This document shows positions 21,756 through 35,326 of a DNA stretch of 64,000 nucleotides, one piece after another (within the stretch, counting starts at the first letter, position 1; every line of letters starts with the position of its first letter). Location: contig CM039122.1 of NCBI GenBank assembly GCA_022036555.1, forward strand, positions 48,473,600 through 48,537,599, given 5' to 3'. The notes under the pieces are model-generated. The model was given only the letters and a program-made list of their open reading frames with translations. It did no database searches and was not told the DNA's origin. The translations under genes and the position numbers were made by a program. Source of the stretch: Microstegium vimineum. Taxonomy: Eukaryota; Streptophyta; Magnoliopsida; Poales; Poaceae.

Positions 21756-24700
21756 GTTATCAGCAGCTCACCTCTGAGTTAAGATCCTTACCTTTATCGA
21801 TTCATTTTTATACCTTGGACTAGAAGTTCTTTTGAATATTGCCCCCGTCATTGGGAATTGGCTGGATTGATGTGCCAGCGTTCAGACGACTCACACACGT
21901 ATTGAGTGTGCACCCTGCTGGTGATCTTGCTTGCGTGTTGTGATAATTCTAACTCTAAACCTGAAGTTGTATGTGCTTACGATTACTACTGCTAGTCGCA
22001 CGAACATGGATATTCAAACCCACTAGAAGTGGCATCGTTTATGATGATGAGGAAATTGTATTTTATTCTTTCTTCTCTAAATGTTATCTGTTCTAGCTAT
22101 TTCATTTATTGTTCCTTTGTTCATGTATTCTTGATCGTGACGGAGCGGGCGACCCGTGCGCGTGACATCAACAAGTACTAGTACTGTATATGTGGATGCG
22201 ATCTGTGTCTGTTCATCTTCCGGGTCGCCGCTCTACGCCTCTGCTGCATCAGTCTTATCGTCAAGTGCCAGGCCACGGTTTGCCTTGGTTTTATTTTTTT
22301 CTAGTTATTAATCATCTTCTACTAGATTTAGTCCTGCAGATTAATTCTAGTATTTTTTTTAATAGAGGACATTACTTTTTTTTCTTGTTTTATTTGCATT
22401 GGATCGATTTATGGCTAATCATAAATTCATTTTTTGATCCATGATCCACTGGGGATTTGCTCCGATCTTGGAGCACCGCGTATGGTTGAGTAGGCATGAG
22501 CCATTGTCCTCGGCCAAAGAGCAAGTCATCTCTTAGCCCGACTGATCGTCATCATGTGGTAATCATGTGAATCAACTAGTGCATGGAGGCAAACTGTTAG
22601 CCGGTTGATATTATCCTGACCTCATCTCGACTCAGCATCTCACACGGGCTGATTGCACGAGTAATTTTTGAAACCCAGTTCCTGCTATGTTGCTGTAATG
22701 ACTTCACGACATTTTCGTTGAGTGGTGGCTACAGTGCTCATCTGGCCGCATGCCTGCAAGGTGTTCATGCGTGCGTTAGCCCAGCAAGGTCTCATCTACA
22801 TCATAGTAGCCTGAAGCTGCTGAATCTGCCACGTTCACATAGCATAGGCCGCCAGAGCCTTGTTGATGTTGCAGCCATCGTCGTCGTATTCCAAGAGTTC
22901 GACTCATACTGGATTTATATAAAACTTTTAATTAAATTATTTTCATATATAGTTTTTGCTCATAGATTCTGAAGATCTTGCAATTGGTCTCTCCAGATGG
23001 CCTATATTCTTGGAATGTTGCATAGTATTTTATTCACATTTTGATGCAACTTCAAATAGATATATCTAGAATTCAAATAGATATATCTAGAAGCTGAACT
23101 TTCTAGGTTATTACATTTATGTTTTCCTTGCAATGTTTATATAAGATTGTGTTATTTAAGGGGTTATATAATCCCGAAGTATTATACTAAGATCGATATA
23201 AATACCCTAAAAAAACACATATGCTTAGAATCCTGGGAATTAAATAAAACATGCATGACTATGCATAAGACCTTTCTCTCTTTAGCGCTCTCTTTAATAC
23301 GTTGGTTTATTTACTCGAAGTAACCAAAAGAAAAACCTTTGCAAGGGACCTATTGGTATGTTAGACACCTGAATTTGGATTCATTTTGTAACTTCCCTCG
23401 AAGAGAGCTAATACCTTATCAGGTATAATTATCAAACATGATTATATAGGTATATAATGCTAGTTTGGTCAACATAAGACCCGAAGTCACCATGTTCCCT
23501 TCTCTCTACTGCAGAACGAGCATGAGATGTCATCCTATTTCTTGTTTTTTTCAAACTTTTTTTTGCGTCGTTAAGCTAATAGATAATATATTCTCTTGGC
23601 AACAGGAAGTTGCTATAAAAAAAGTATGAAGACTAATATTCTGAGATTTTTTTCTAGTTAGTGCGAAAGCACGATACTTCTTCCCGACGAAGAAAATTCA
23701 TGTTTTTTCTTGGACTATTAAAGCCCTGAAATGCAAATCGAAACTCAGAATTAGAGGTACCCATAGTCTCTGAAATGATATTGGGCATCATAGCGGGATT
23801 CCATTGTATATTATCTATAAGTAATGTAAGTCGGCTGATATAGGTGGAGTGACTACTCAATAATATACTGGCTAGAGCCTTGTATATGTCACATCTCCTT
23901 ATTTTATTAAAATCTACCTGCCAACTACCAGAAGATAGAAAGCAGGAAATAAGTATAAATCTAATGTCACAATAGAGCTTGAAGCTAATTTTGATATTAA
24001 TCAATTATTGGTTATAGTAATTTATTGGTTATCCTAGACTCCGAAAGGTCACATGGATCTTGCCAACTATCTTATATTTTTTTTATCTATGAAAGTTACG
24101 CTATCAGTTGAGAGTATATTCCAGAAGGATATTGGTCGTTGTTGCTCTTATAAGGAGCTATTTTTTTCACAAGTCAATGACTTTGTATTAAAATATTATT
24201 TCTCCAATAAATAGATTTTTTTTGTCTTATCTATTCTATTTAAAGCTTCTCTTCATGCTGAACAATGAATTGATCCAAACCATGCTTTATATAAAACAAG
24301 AAATATGTTGCAATAAACAAAAGAGCTGGACTATGAAATAATTTTGCATCCAGAACATCTGCTTGGAAACCATGGCTGAATGCCATATTCTTGATATCAT
24401 AATACGTCTGAAAGCGCAATGCCGTTATTAATTGTTTTTTTCCATGCATATGACTTAGAAGGTTAATATATCTAATAGACAGATTGATTGTCAATTATAC
24501 AACAATTGGTGAGCATTGGTCCCTGAAGGATTGTTATAGCCAGATTATGAGTTCCGTCAATAACTACATTTGTTATGTCAAGAAGGTTACATGTGTATTT
24601 GTTGAACCAAGAACTTGCAGAACAATAGTTTATAATTCATCGGAAGTTGTGGACTCAACAAGAAGTTGAGTATGCTCCTATTGTAGAAGGAAATACATGT

Positions 24701-26355
24701 AGTTTTCATGCAACTGCATTAATAAAGTCCAAGTTCATTGTATATATCGATCCCCTAATATTGAAGTGCGTAGTATTTCCAAAATAGATCACCACTAAAG
24801 CATACATATACACCACTAGAAGTTGGTGAATGGAGAATTTTAGTATGCTATTAAATATCTCAGCATTAGGGGGAGATGAATGCCCATTTTATGGAATGCC
24901 TTGATATTTAAGAATCAAAACACACAAATTCAAAAACTCATGTATTATATAGCATGGAGTTATGCCAGTAAATTTTTGTATCTATGAGGAAGAACTAGAT
25001 TGTTTAAAATCTAAATGAATGCTTCTACCTGAAATAGATGTGGATATACCCGGGATTAATTTTATATCCACTTGACCTTGGTATTTTGATCAAATTATGC
25101 GGGGACGCCTGTAATTAATATCTAGAGGCCTAAGTCACAAACATATGCTCACAAAGCAAACTCATTATGTGTGATAAAACTTCTATATTCCTCCTGTAGA
25201 GAAATCACCAGCTGGTGAATTACCTCACGATGAGGTTCATCCCGAAGATGAAAATCCTAGCAATGCGCGCATAACATAAAGCTAGGAATACGGAACAATA
25301 ATGGATCTATCATTTTGAAAAAAATGAAGATCATTATTAAGATGTTTAAAGTCGGAAAATATGTGTCGACATTTATTTACCTCTATAATTGCTAGATGAG
25401 TCTCTTTTGTGAGAACCCGGATCCGGAATAAAGTCCATGGCAAGAGTGCTTGAAGCTCTCATCAGGTTAAATGAAACATGTAATTGAGGTTGAACCAAAA
25501 TCGCAAAGTAAGTATCTTGAACTTGATGTTTGGATAATTATGGGTCCTCATTGAAATAAAGGGTGGTGAAAAGCGATGGTTCAAAAGGTCTTAATAGAGA
25601 CCAATTCTGACAGAAGTTTTACGAAATATGTTCCACTATATAATAAGTCTGTCTAATGGCATGAATTCAAATATACAGTTATTAGATTTTGAAAATCCAT
25701 GAAGAACAACATCAAAATCTTGTACCAATATTGTCCTTTATGTGAAAAATGATCTCCCCATAAAGATAACAATCCCTGAAGGTTTTTTCCTTGAAGAAAT
25801 ATATGGTTATAGTCTGAATGCACCAAAATAAGTGAATTCCTTGGAACGAATAAAGACCCATGTAAGGCCCGGGGTATAAAAATGAAAAGAGGAACTCAAA
25901 TGAACAAAAGTATACGTACGTGTAGTTGTGATATAATGTGTTCTCCACCTGAAGATTTGAAATTGTAGTATCCTCTAAAAACCGATACGGTAATTTGGTG
26001 TTACTAGCAATACTTTCCCCATTATCCTAGAAATACAGACTTGTGATGTGTTATTATGTATTGAAGATAAAGGTTCTCAAAGAATCTAGAATCAATCCCA
26101 GAAGGAGTTACCAATATTATGAATAGAGGAAATTTATAATTATATGAAGAACAATGATTATTGGTCACATCTCGAAGATGCATGACATTGCAATTTTAGA
26201 GTGCACAAATATGCATCCTGATGTGTACTGGTTAGAAATGATAAATTCCTTCTTTATTATTCTCTATTCTCAATGTTCTTGAAGAATAGCAAGACAAATG
26301 TCATGAAGACTAAATGTTATGGAGATATTGTAATCTCACTTGCATTATGGTTGTC
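21756..26355 (+). pseudogene. Left internal remnant of copia element C
   Basis: It begins GTTATCAGCAGCTCACC next to the LTR, apparently a degraded primer site. The rest is AT-rich with no open frame above about 120 codons and many stops. Blocks such as 24480-25300 have the composition of an old polyprotein but I cannot name domains with confidence. It stops at the CACTA insertion point. Confidence 0.55.
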
Positions 26356-26373
26356 TATCACTACTACAGAAAA

Positions 26374-26585
26374 GATTAACCGTGGCGGTTGAAATGGATT
26401 AATCGTGTCGGTTTTTCCAACCACCACAGATCAATGGTCACGGTTAATCGGACCATTAACCATGGAGGTTGTACTAGGCCAACCGCCACGGTTAATAGCA
26501 TTAACTGTGGCGGTTGCTTATGTAAACTGTCACTGTTAATTAGTATTAACTGTGGTGGTTTCTTATAGCAACCGCCACGGTTAAT
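26374..26585. repeat. Left subterminal repeats of the CACTA element
   Basis: Direct and inverted copies of TTAACCGTGGCGGTTG-type words, several with one or two changes. In En/Spm such subterminal repeats are the binding sites of the TnpA-type protein that brings the ends together for excision. Confidence 0.85.
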
Positions 26586-26989
26586 ATTTTTCAAAAAACA
26601 AAAAAATGTTTTTTTAGTTTCAAAAATGATTTCAAAACATTTCTCAAATTCAAGCTCAGATTATATAACATGGATTAAACAAGAATATTACATGAATGTG
26701 TTGTCTTCTTCCAAGAGAACCGATATCACAAAGTTCATTATATATACAAGTTCATTATGCAAAATCATTTCTAGCAGTTCATTACAACAAGTTCATCTAA
26801 TCAATGTCCGGCAGCTTGTAGTCAGTCATGTCTAAACCACTAGTTCTCCAATTGGATAACGCACGGTACTGAGGTAATGCCGCTAGCGCGTTGCCCGTGT
26901 AGAAGAATTTCCCACTCATTTTAGCACATTCATTGGTGACAAACTTACAAATGGCGGCTATTGTGCGAGTGTTGGTCTTTTGATTGACG
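26586..26989 (-). other. 3' non-coding region of the Ulp1-like gene
   Basis: AT-rich sequence between the subterminal repeats and the last recognisable Ulp1 exon. No protein motif was found. It probably holds the 3' UTR and polyadenylation signals of the minus-strand gene. Confidence 0.4.
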
Positions 26990-29900
26990 GTTCCTTTCTG
27001 CCACCATTTTGTACCTTTTTGGAGCTGCCGTCAGCTTTGGCTAAATTTCGGGCATCTCTTGAGGTACTCACAAGCATAGTATCCACACAAGAGTGAGCCT
27101 TCAGGTTGCTTGGCACACTGCATGTAAGATATACATATGTAAGAGTAAGTAGTAGTAGGGTTGTAGTAGTGCTAGTTAGTAGGATAGTAGTAGTACAAGT
27201 CGTATTATCGGGAATTCTCGCCTAAGCCTGAGTTTTGTGCCCCACTCCTCCTTCACCTCATCGGACCTACGGTCAACGCAGGTGGGGTCTTCCACGTACA
27301 TCCTGTAAGCGCTGAATGTTCATGTCACTAGTGTCAAACATCAGATACAATCATATACTTTGAGTGCTTATAAAAGAAAATATGTGTAGTCACATACTAT
27401 CGCAGGCATCCTTCAAAATGCTTGTAGCCTTTCATGTGTGTGTGTCCCGCATATAGTCCAATATGACTGCCATTCCATCCTAAGGATAGATCAAGAATAC
27501 AATCCAATGCCTCGCGTCGCCCGTGCTACACCATTCAAACAATATGGATCTAAGATCTTGAAATATGAAACATGGTGAAGACATGCATGCATGTATCATT
27601 TGGACTTACCCAAACTGGTGAGCAGCAAGGATACACCCTTCTCCCTCGAGCTGCTTCAAGGCTTTGAGGATGTAGTGTCCCTTCCTGAACTTGATCTCGC
27701 CTCGCATCAAAGCTGTGACGTTCACTTGCTCCATCCCAGTCAAGCTCGCCAGCTTCGGATGCGTGTCCATTAGCCCGTGTCCAATGATGGCCCTCTCGGT
27801 AATATGCATAGGAGATAGGTAAATAACCTTATGTGACAACTCCTTGCTTACATATGATTGCATCCTGCAAGCAGCAGTGTCAACATTGCATACTCTTACT
27901 TAATTAGCTATAGAGATGCAGATGTGCAATAACTTACATGGCAAACAGGGTGACTTGGGAGACTTCGAGGTCTTTGCGCCGCATCATTCTATGCATGTCG
28001 TGGAAGACAATTGACAAATAGGCGTCCTCATCCAAGAGGAAGTACTCCTTGGGTACCCTTTGAACAAACTCCGTCATGCCTAACCTCAAAGCATGCATAT
28101 ACCAACGATGGAACCTTCTAATCTCCCATGGTTCCTCAACAAGCTGCCCTAACGGCACCATGAACTTGCCATTCTCAAAGTTAGCAGGGCAATCTGGACT
28201 CAGAGGACAAAGGTCAGGCGGGCTTCGCTCCCTATTATTGAGACAAGAGAAGAGTTGCTAGTATCATATATATGTGCACACATACTCTGCTTGCGATGTT
28301 TGGTTGCCATTTGTACCTTTGGAACACAGTTGTGTACTGGTTCTTTTCTGTGGCGTTCCACACCGCCCATTCGACCTCTGTCAGATGGGCGGGTTTGTCC
28401 CCCTCTTCTTCTGGCTTCTTCGGTGGTGGTGGACACTCCACATTTTTCTGGCATTGAGGCGGTGTTTTGGTGGCCCGTTTGTTCATCTCCATGTGGGTTG
28501 CTCATGTCCGGACGCAGGCTACGTGATGGGCTACCTGGGCTTTCGTGGCCACCAACATCGTCATCGTTGTCGTCGTTGGCGTCGTCACCTGGGCCGCCAC
28601 CTGGGGATTTGGTGACTGTTGTGAGCTTTGTGGCGATGGTGGCTCCGGAGGGAAGTCAAGGTCGTCCTTGTTCCATAGCACATCAGTGCCCAATGCACTT
28701 GCTAGGGTCCTACCTCCCTCTTCAGTGGTGAAATCTAGTTCATCATCCTCGTGGTTATTGTCCGTCCACGCCACTGTGACCCTAGCATACTCGGGCGGGA
28801 TGGGCTTTCCTAAGAACCTATCTTCAGGGTTGGGCGGGTCTACCGAGCCCTCCGCCACCTTCTTCTTCCTTCCTGCTCTGCCAAACGAAACCAAGAGGTG
28901 GACGTATGTGGTCTTCACGACCTCATCGACCAGATACCTTTTGGGTGCTGCGGTGCCTTCACCTTGTGATGGCATCACGCCAGCCTGGCGAAACATCTGT
29001 GTCCTCAGCTCCACCATCTTGGGGTTGGTGCTCGTGAAAGCATCTTGTATGGACCCCATGATTATTTCCTTCATCGTGGCTTCCTTGTCGGCCTGGAATA
29101 TACCTTCCTTGTATCCTTGCCTCGTGTGGTATGAGGAGGCATCGGACTGCCACAACCCGATATTCTTCCAGCTCTGCCTCGACGAAACACCCCGGATGCG
29201 GCCGTAGTGCTCGGGGTTTCCCAGTGCCTCGGTGAGCTCGTCATGGTCCCTACGAGGTACGAACTCCCCGTGTTCCTTTGCCTCCTTGACTGCGAGCAAA
29301 GACTTCTCTGCCTCCTCGATCTTTGGCTCATTGTACTTGGTCATCCCCTCGTTCAGCTTCTTCGGTCGACGAGCATAGAAGTAGTCGCGTGACCTCTTGT
29401 CAACGCCTTGTAATGGATAACTCTGCCCGGACGCTTCTGCGTCCCTTTCTTTCTGGCGCCAACTCGGCCTCTTACCGGCGTACCCGGTCATGCCTAGGTG
29501 GTGCAACAGCTCGTTCTTCTTTGCAAGCCTCGAGAACTTCTGGTTCTTGGACTTTGCTTCGTCAGTGCTCATCTTCTCAAGATACTCATCCCATACATGT
29601 TTTTTAATGAAGGTGTAGTCCGCGAAGGGTGTCTTCCCGGTCTTCACATACTTCTTGTTCAGGGTAGCCCGGTGGATGCGAAGGGATTTGCTTGCAACAA
29701 ACAGCGCATGCCCCCTGCATCTTTCCTCATTGAATTGGTCTGGTGGGTACTGGAAATATTTCTTGATATCAGTCCATACTTTGTCCTTGAGTTCATTCGG
29801 CACCGTCTTCCAGTTGGAGTATGTGATCGGCACGTGCTCCCTAACTATACACGAGCATTGGTTGCTGAAGGTGCCGATGATTGACTGTGGCGCCAAAGGC

Positions 29901-30509
29901 TCTCCCTATGACCCTATCTGCTTGATGACATGCACCTTCTTGGTTAACTGGTGCCTCCCATGTTGGCCCCTCTTTAAGTTAGACTTGTTGCCTTTGTTGG
30001 CACCTCCCGTTGCAGCTGAAGTGCTCGGGGTGGGACCCGATGCATGCCCTCTTCTTCATCGTCGGGGAACTCCAAAGACATAGGCACCGTAGGTAACTGT
30101 TGAGAGTATATATGAGCATGCATTAGTTTTATACTTACACATGGTGAATCAATGTTGTGTAAGATAATTATATACTTATGCATTCCTTGCCATCTAAAAA
30201 GTGTCGTCCTAGGGTGTTATGAGATGCTCGAGTTGAGGGCCCCGTTTCTTCTGCTGTCTCTTCTTCTGGCTCATAGTCTGGATCAAGCTCTACCTCTAGG
30301 GCTACTTTCTTTGGGGCCCTCGATGTAAATACCTCCTTATTCTCGACATCATACTCATCGTCTGAGGCAGACTTATGAGGAGACCCCTCGCCGTCTGAGG
30401 CAGACTTGTGAGGAGACCCCTCGTCGTCTGAGGCGTCGTCGTCTGAGCCCTTATAACTTGGGGCCGGGCTTGGCTCGCGCCATTCTTTTCCTCTATGTTG
30501 GTCTGCCAT
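26990..30509 (-). pseudogene. CACTA gene: Transposase_24 (Ptta/En/Spm)-like region with C-terminal Ulp1-like cysteine protease
   Basis: A multi-exon gene. Exon 30509-30168 is acidic, with repeated GSPHKSASD units. The main exon 29896-28502 (about 465 codons) has the TnpA-type region: WKTVPNELKDKVW, KYFQYPPDQF, RGHALFVASKSLR, then RPSWRQKE and HYGRIRGVSSRQSW. Exons at 28161-27934 (LVEEPWEIRRFHRWYMHALR) and 27863-27606 (HKVIYLSPMHI) lead to a C48-type triad: His in RHWIVFLIYP (about 27508), Asp in VILDYM (about 27457) and Cys in LLCGYYACEYLK (about 27086). Ulp1 enzymes remove SUMO, and plant transposons often carry such domains for unknown reasons. Stops at about 29908 and within the protease exons (near 27480 and 27435) indicate decay. 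Exon borders are approximate. Exon 1 and the promoter are separated by Sirevirus B. Confidence 0.75.
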
Positions 30510-32039
30510 TTATCTACTACAAAGACGATAGAGTAGTACATTCACATATGAGAATATAAAAACATGGATATTCATTTGGAATCATGAATTGTATTAATTT
30601 GGAGTCAAACATTACATTTTTTCATGTACATTGGGTGTAGGATACAAAATGTGAGGAAAAGTACAAAATTGTCCAATGAAAATTACAAAATTGTCCAAAG
30701 AAAAATACATAATCATTAAAAAAAAGTATGAATTTGGCACAGACCACCCCAATGTTATCACATAGCTTCCAAACTGGTTGCTTGCAAGACAAGCCATCCT
30801 AGTTTAGGAGCTTATTATCAGGAGGAGATTTGATCATCACTGTGCTGCCTCAGCATATTTTTGAAGTTTAATCAGTGCAAATGCCTCAGATATGGGAATT
30901 ACCTTCTCAGATTACTTGTCATCAATATCATTAGTGGCTGCCTTTTGAAAAGGAAGCAAAATAAGGTGTGTGGTTTGTTTAATGTATGTCTACCATGCAT
31001 GAGCACATCCTCTAGCACTCCCAAAGCCACATAAGGAGTGAAGGGTGGATTCGGCCCTTCCGAATGTGTCTCATGATGAGTTATGACGTAACATGACAAA
31101 GACAGCCACAACTTCCACATAAAACCTTGGAAAAGGCAAATGCACAAAGGCAACCACCTCAATTGTTGGTTGTTATTATCATCATAGGCATTAGTTAACA
31201 ATAGTGAACAACAGTGAACAACCAGCAAATAAACAACACTAGTAGAGACTAGGAGTCAAAGTATAGAAGTAGTAGACTAGTACAAGTAGTAGAGACTAGG
31301 AGTAGTAGTAGACTAATTGCTCTCAAAATAGTGGGTTTCTGCACAACGCAGCCTTCCAACGCTTATGGTGATCATTGATCCTCGACTAATGTGACAACTC
31401 TTCTTACCATAGGCAGCAAAATCTCACAGACAGGAAAACTCAAATCATAACAATCATAGAACCATGGCACACGTCCAACCTAACCATCAACACATCATGA
31501 CTATGCTTTTGCTTAGTTATGGACATGAGCCACGGTTTGATGAGAGTCATGACAAACACTGTAGAACTCGGTTGTCACATTGTCTCACTACACCGCTTTA
31601 TATCATCGAGCAAAAAACAATCAAAGTGTCCAAGAAACATAACAGCAAAGTGCTCCCAATATTAGATTTTTAGAATCAACATCATTGCAAAGTGCCTTAG
31701 GTCTCAGTTCATATTACAAATTTTCATCATGGCAATGTGCAGTTGTACTTATTAGAGCAAAGATTATAGTAAACAATTATGGCGTGGCTGTCACACCTAA
31801 AGGTGCTCCTCCTGCGCCAACAAGTGTTTACACAACTCAAAATAGCTATCATCATGTTCAAGAAGCAAAATAACATCATATACCTACTGCGCATTGCTCA
31901 GTATGTAAGAATTGAAATAGCTATCATCATTTCCAAATTGAAAAAACATCACTGACCTAAGACACTTGGCTCAGTTTGTAAATATCAAAATAGACATCAT
32001 CTTCTCAGATTCAAATTGAAATAGAAGTAGATCAAATTG

Positions 32040-32690
32040 AAATAGGCAGCATAAGTAATGTGCAGAAGTAGAGTAGTAGTACAGTAGTACAAGTAGTAGG
32101 GAAGTAGTAGAGAGGAAAGCCCAACCTTGTACAGGTAGTAGCGAAGTAGTAGGAGTAGGAGCAGTAGTAGTAGAAGTAGTAGGAGCAGTAGGAGTGGTAG
32201 AAGGGAGGAGTAGTAGGAGCAGTAGTAGTGGAAGTAGTAGGAGCAGTAGGAGTGGTAGAAGGGAGGAGAAGATTAGTAGTAGAAGTAGTAGTAGGACAAC
32301 ACCATAGTAGTAGTAGCAGTAGAGAGGAGAGGAGTAGTAGAAGTAGGTAGTAGTAGAAGTAGTAGAAGAGATGTGACAGTAGGAGCAGTAGGGAGGAGAG
32401 GAGAGGAACAACATAGTAGTAGGAGAGGAACAACATAGTAGTAGCAGTAGGGAGGAGAGGAGCAGTAGTAGCAGTAGTAGCAGTAGTGTAGTAGAGAGTA
32501 GTATGAGTAGTAGCAGATGTAGAAGCAGTAGTAGTAGAAATAGGTTAGTAGTAGAGGAGCAGCCGCAGTAGTATAGAAGTAGCAGTAGTCTAGAAGCAGT
32601 AGTAGTAATAGAGAGGAATAGTAGACTAATAGAGAGAAACAGTAGTGTAGTAGAGCAGCAGTAGTAGTATGAGTAGTAGTAGAGGAAAGC
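32040..32690. repeat. GTAGTA-rich microsatellite array 1
   Basis: About 650 bp of imperfect (GTA)n with GGAGAGGA and AGCAGTAG interruptions. A shorter patch lies at 31225-31315. It yields long spurious Tyr/Leu-rich frames on the minus strand. Confidence 0.85.
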
Positions 32691-32869
32691 AAAAATGCCT
32701 TAGGTCTCAGTTAATATATATCAATATCATTGCAAAGTGCCTTAGGCCAACACCACCATTTCAACATCATTGGATTTTTAAAATCAACATCATTGCAAAG
32801 TGCCTTAGGTCTCAGTTAATATACAATTTCTCAGTATGTAAGAATTGAAATAGCCAACACATTTCCAAA

Positions 32870-33260
32870 TTGAAAAAACATCATGAACCTTGCATCAAGT
32901 ACAGAATGGGGCAACAAGTGAGAACATCAAGCACAAAGCTCATCATTTCCAAATTGAAAAAACATCATGAACCTAAGACACTTTGCTCAGTTCTAATGCT
33001 TCTTCCATCACTGAATCACATTGCATCTAGGGCCGGAAATACTCAAATTGATATAGCACAAAAACCTTGCATCAAGTAAAAAATGGGGCAACAAGTGAGA
33101 ACATAATTCACAGATCTGAGCTCATCATTTCCAAATTGAAAAAACATCATGAACCTAAGACACTTTGCTCAGTTCTAGGTCATCTTCCATCACTGAATCA
33201 CATTGCATCTAGGGCCAGAAATACTCAAATTGATATAGCACAGAACCTCGCATCAAATTG
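32870..33260. repeat. Tandem duplication, period about 177 bp
   Basis: The word TGCATCAAGTACAGAATGG at 32891 recurs as TGCATCAAGTAAAAAATGG at 33068, and the flanking 170 bp repeat with few changes (CATCATTTCCAAATTGAAAA, CACTGAATCACATTGCATC). Two full copies are visible. Confidence 0.8.
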
Positions 33261-33321
33261 AAATACCTAGGGTTTCTAGCAAGGTGCCAGGCATCGGAGA
33301 GACGGGGAGGAGATACCTTAC

Positions 33322-33399
33322 CTTGGAGTGGAGAGGGTGGCTGTGGGGGGAGGAAGGAGTCGAGCAACAGGGAGGGGGGCCGCCGCCGACGGGGAGGTA
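33322..33399 (-). other. Exon 1 (3' part) of the TnpA/Ulp1-like gene
   Basis: Short GC-rich leader between the Sirevirus B insertion site and the splice donor at 33321/33322 (minus-strand CCAAG then GTAAGG). It joins the leader at 56210-56590 on the other side of the inserted element. Confidence 0.5.
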
Positions 33400-33404
33400 G
33401 GAGG

Positions 33405-35269
33405 TGAAAGATCTCTATTGTTTTGGGTAATTGATGAAACCTAAGTACTAACCTAGCTCTAAGTGGATGAATAGGTTAAGTACACAATGTGAAGAGAGAA
33501 GGTGACAAGTGATGGAGCAAAGGAAGTTAAGGAGAGTGCTAGCAAAGGTTCCACACTTGGAGAAGAAAAGAAGAGGAGGAAACCCTAAGCTATTCAAGGC
33601 AAAGGTATACTAGGGCTTCTCTATTTTGGTGATCAAGACACCTAGTGGGTGTGATCACATTTAGGATAGGTAACCGTACTATGAAGAGGGGAAAATAGTT
33701 AGTGGTTACACCTATCAAGTGCCATTAGGAGTTCATTGCATTGCATTGCATCTAATCCTATTGAACATCCCTTGTAAAACTTGTTAAAATATGCCACACA
33801 CATGCACAAGTCAGTGAAACACTTGGTGGTGGCACATGAGATCAAGGGAAGAAAAGAGAAGAAGATTCTGATCAAGACAGAAGCTCCGGACCAGTCTGTA
33901 TGTGAACACCGGACTATTGGAAGTGGTCTGGTGGTTCAGAGTCAGGCAAGGCTCAGACAGAAGGGCGTCGGACTACTGGTCCGGTGGTGCATCGGACCAT
34001 CAGTCGGCCAGTTTTCAGAGTCCAGTGGCTCAGCAGGAGTTCAAGGCAAGCTCCGGACCAGGCGTAATGGTCCGGTGGTCAGCTCCGGACTGGTGGTCCA
34101 GAGCACTGGCACTCACTGTATGAAATCGTCAAAGGACTGGAGAAGCTCTGGACCAGAGGATATGGTCCGGTGGTGAGCTCCGGACCAGGAGTCCGGAGCC
34201 TGGGTGCTTACTAGACTCAGACGTTTGGCTGAGGCCAAAGCGTCGGACCAGGGGCGTCAGACTATTACGAGTGGTCCGACGGTGACTTTCAGCACGCCAA
34301 CGGTCAGATTTTGAATAGCACCAGACCACCTGCTATAGTTCGGTGGTGTGATCAAAAGTGGTCCGGTGGTCACGGTTTGCAGCTCCAAAAAGAGAAAAAC
34401 GGCTAGTTTCTTTGAGGAGGCTATATAAGGGTATGTGACTGGTTCTAGGAACCACTCTTGCACATTTGGCTAATTGCATACTCTTTTGAGAAAACCACAC
34501 ACACTCCCACTCATCTCTTAGTTGATTTTGATCATCCATTTGAGATCTGAGTGTTCAAGTGCATTGCATGAGTGATTCATCTTAGTGGCACTTGGGAGTT
34601 GATACCGCTGCTAGTTTCTTGTTACTCTTGGTGATTGCCTTCACCTAGACGGTTTGGAGCAAGCGGTGTGGATTCGAGAAGCTTGGTGATTGTGCTTCGT
34701 CGACCACAAGTGAAGATTGTGAGGGGTTCTTGTGCCTTCCCCGTGGGAGATCGCAAAGGTAACTCTAGTGGATTGCGTGTGTCTTGGAGAGCCCTTATCT
34801 TGTGTTGGTTGTGAGGCACCCGGTGACGGGTTTGACGTGTGATGCCAATTAGCTCTTGAACCTCCAAGTAAGTGAGCTGACACAACAAGGACGTAGCTAG
34901 TGCGCAAACTAGTGAACCTTGGTGAAAAATCAAGTGTCATCCTTGTGTGATTGATTGGTGATCTTGGTGATCTCATTGTGATTGGTTCAATCCTCTACTC
35001 GGTGGTAAAATCACTCCTCCCATATTTGCATTACCTTTCTTTTTTTGCTTAGTATATTAGGTTGTGCCTAGAGGGCTTCTAGACTTGAGTAGGAATTGTT
35101 TGATCCTAGATCTATTAGGATAGCAATTGTGATAGGAGGCTTCACATCTTTTAGTTTGCTATAGCTAGTCAAAGCTTCGCCACCTTATTGTCTAACTTGT
35201 TGTTGAGCTTTATTTTAGAATTTCATATTAGGCTATTCCCCCCCTCTAGCCTTGGATTAGGACCTTTCA
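33405..35269 (+). repeat. 5' LTR of Sirevirus B
   Basis: 1865 bp. The CG-rich cluster of CTCCGGACCA and GGTCCGGTGGT words lies at 33885-34370. A CTATATAAGGG TATA region (about 34421-34431) follows it directly, so the cluster sits just upstream of the promoter. A C-run near 35238 differs in length from the 3' LTR copy. Confidence 0.92.
34422..34429 (+). promoter_or_regulatory. TATA box in the 5' LTR of Sirevirus B
   Basis: TATATAAG immediately downstream of the CG-rich repeat cluster and about 850 bp before the LTR end. The same word is kept in the 3' LTR (about 55348). Confidence 0.6.
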
Positions 35270-35271
35270 AG

Positions 35272-35286
35272 TGGTATCAAAGCGAG
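35272..35286 (+). promoter_or_regulatory. Primer binding site of Sirevirus B
   Basis: TGGTATCAAAGCGAG starts two bases after the LTR. It is the initiator tRNA-Met type site with small changes from TGGTATCAGAGC. Confidence 0.85.
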
Positions 35287-35326
35287 TACACCGTTGATTT
35301 GAGGCTTAACAACCTACGATGTGATC

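Larger units (their letters stand above)
30510..33321 (-). other. Long first intron of the TnpA/Ulp1-like gene
   Basis: Runs from a consensus donor (AAG followed by GTAAGG on the minus strand, intron starting at 33321) to the acceptor side near 30510. It holds TAG-rich microsatellites (31225-31315, 32040-32690), three copies of a GCAAAGTGCCTTAGGTCTCA word (about 31687, 32734, 32797) and a 177-bp tandem duplication. Open frames are repeat artefacts. Confidence 0.5.

Noticed and set aside
24480..26340. Named domains of a copia polyprotein in element C
   Set aside because: Composition suggests an old polyprotein but I could not identify motifs reliably through the many stops and indels.
28545..29207. 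A 220-codon plus-strand gene
   Set aside because: It is the opposite-strand shadow of the TnpA-like exon, which has the recognisable family motifs.
31971..32692. Tyr/Leu/Ser-rich membrane-like proteins
   Set aside because: They are translations of the GTAGTA microsatellite in different frames.
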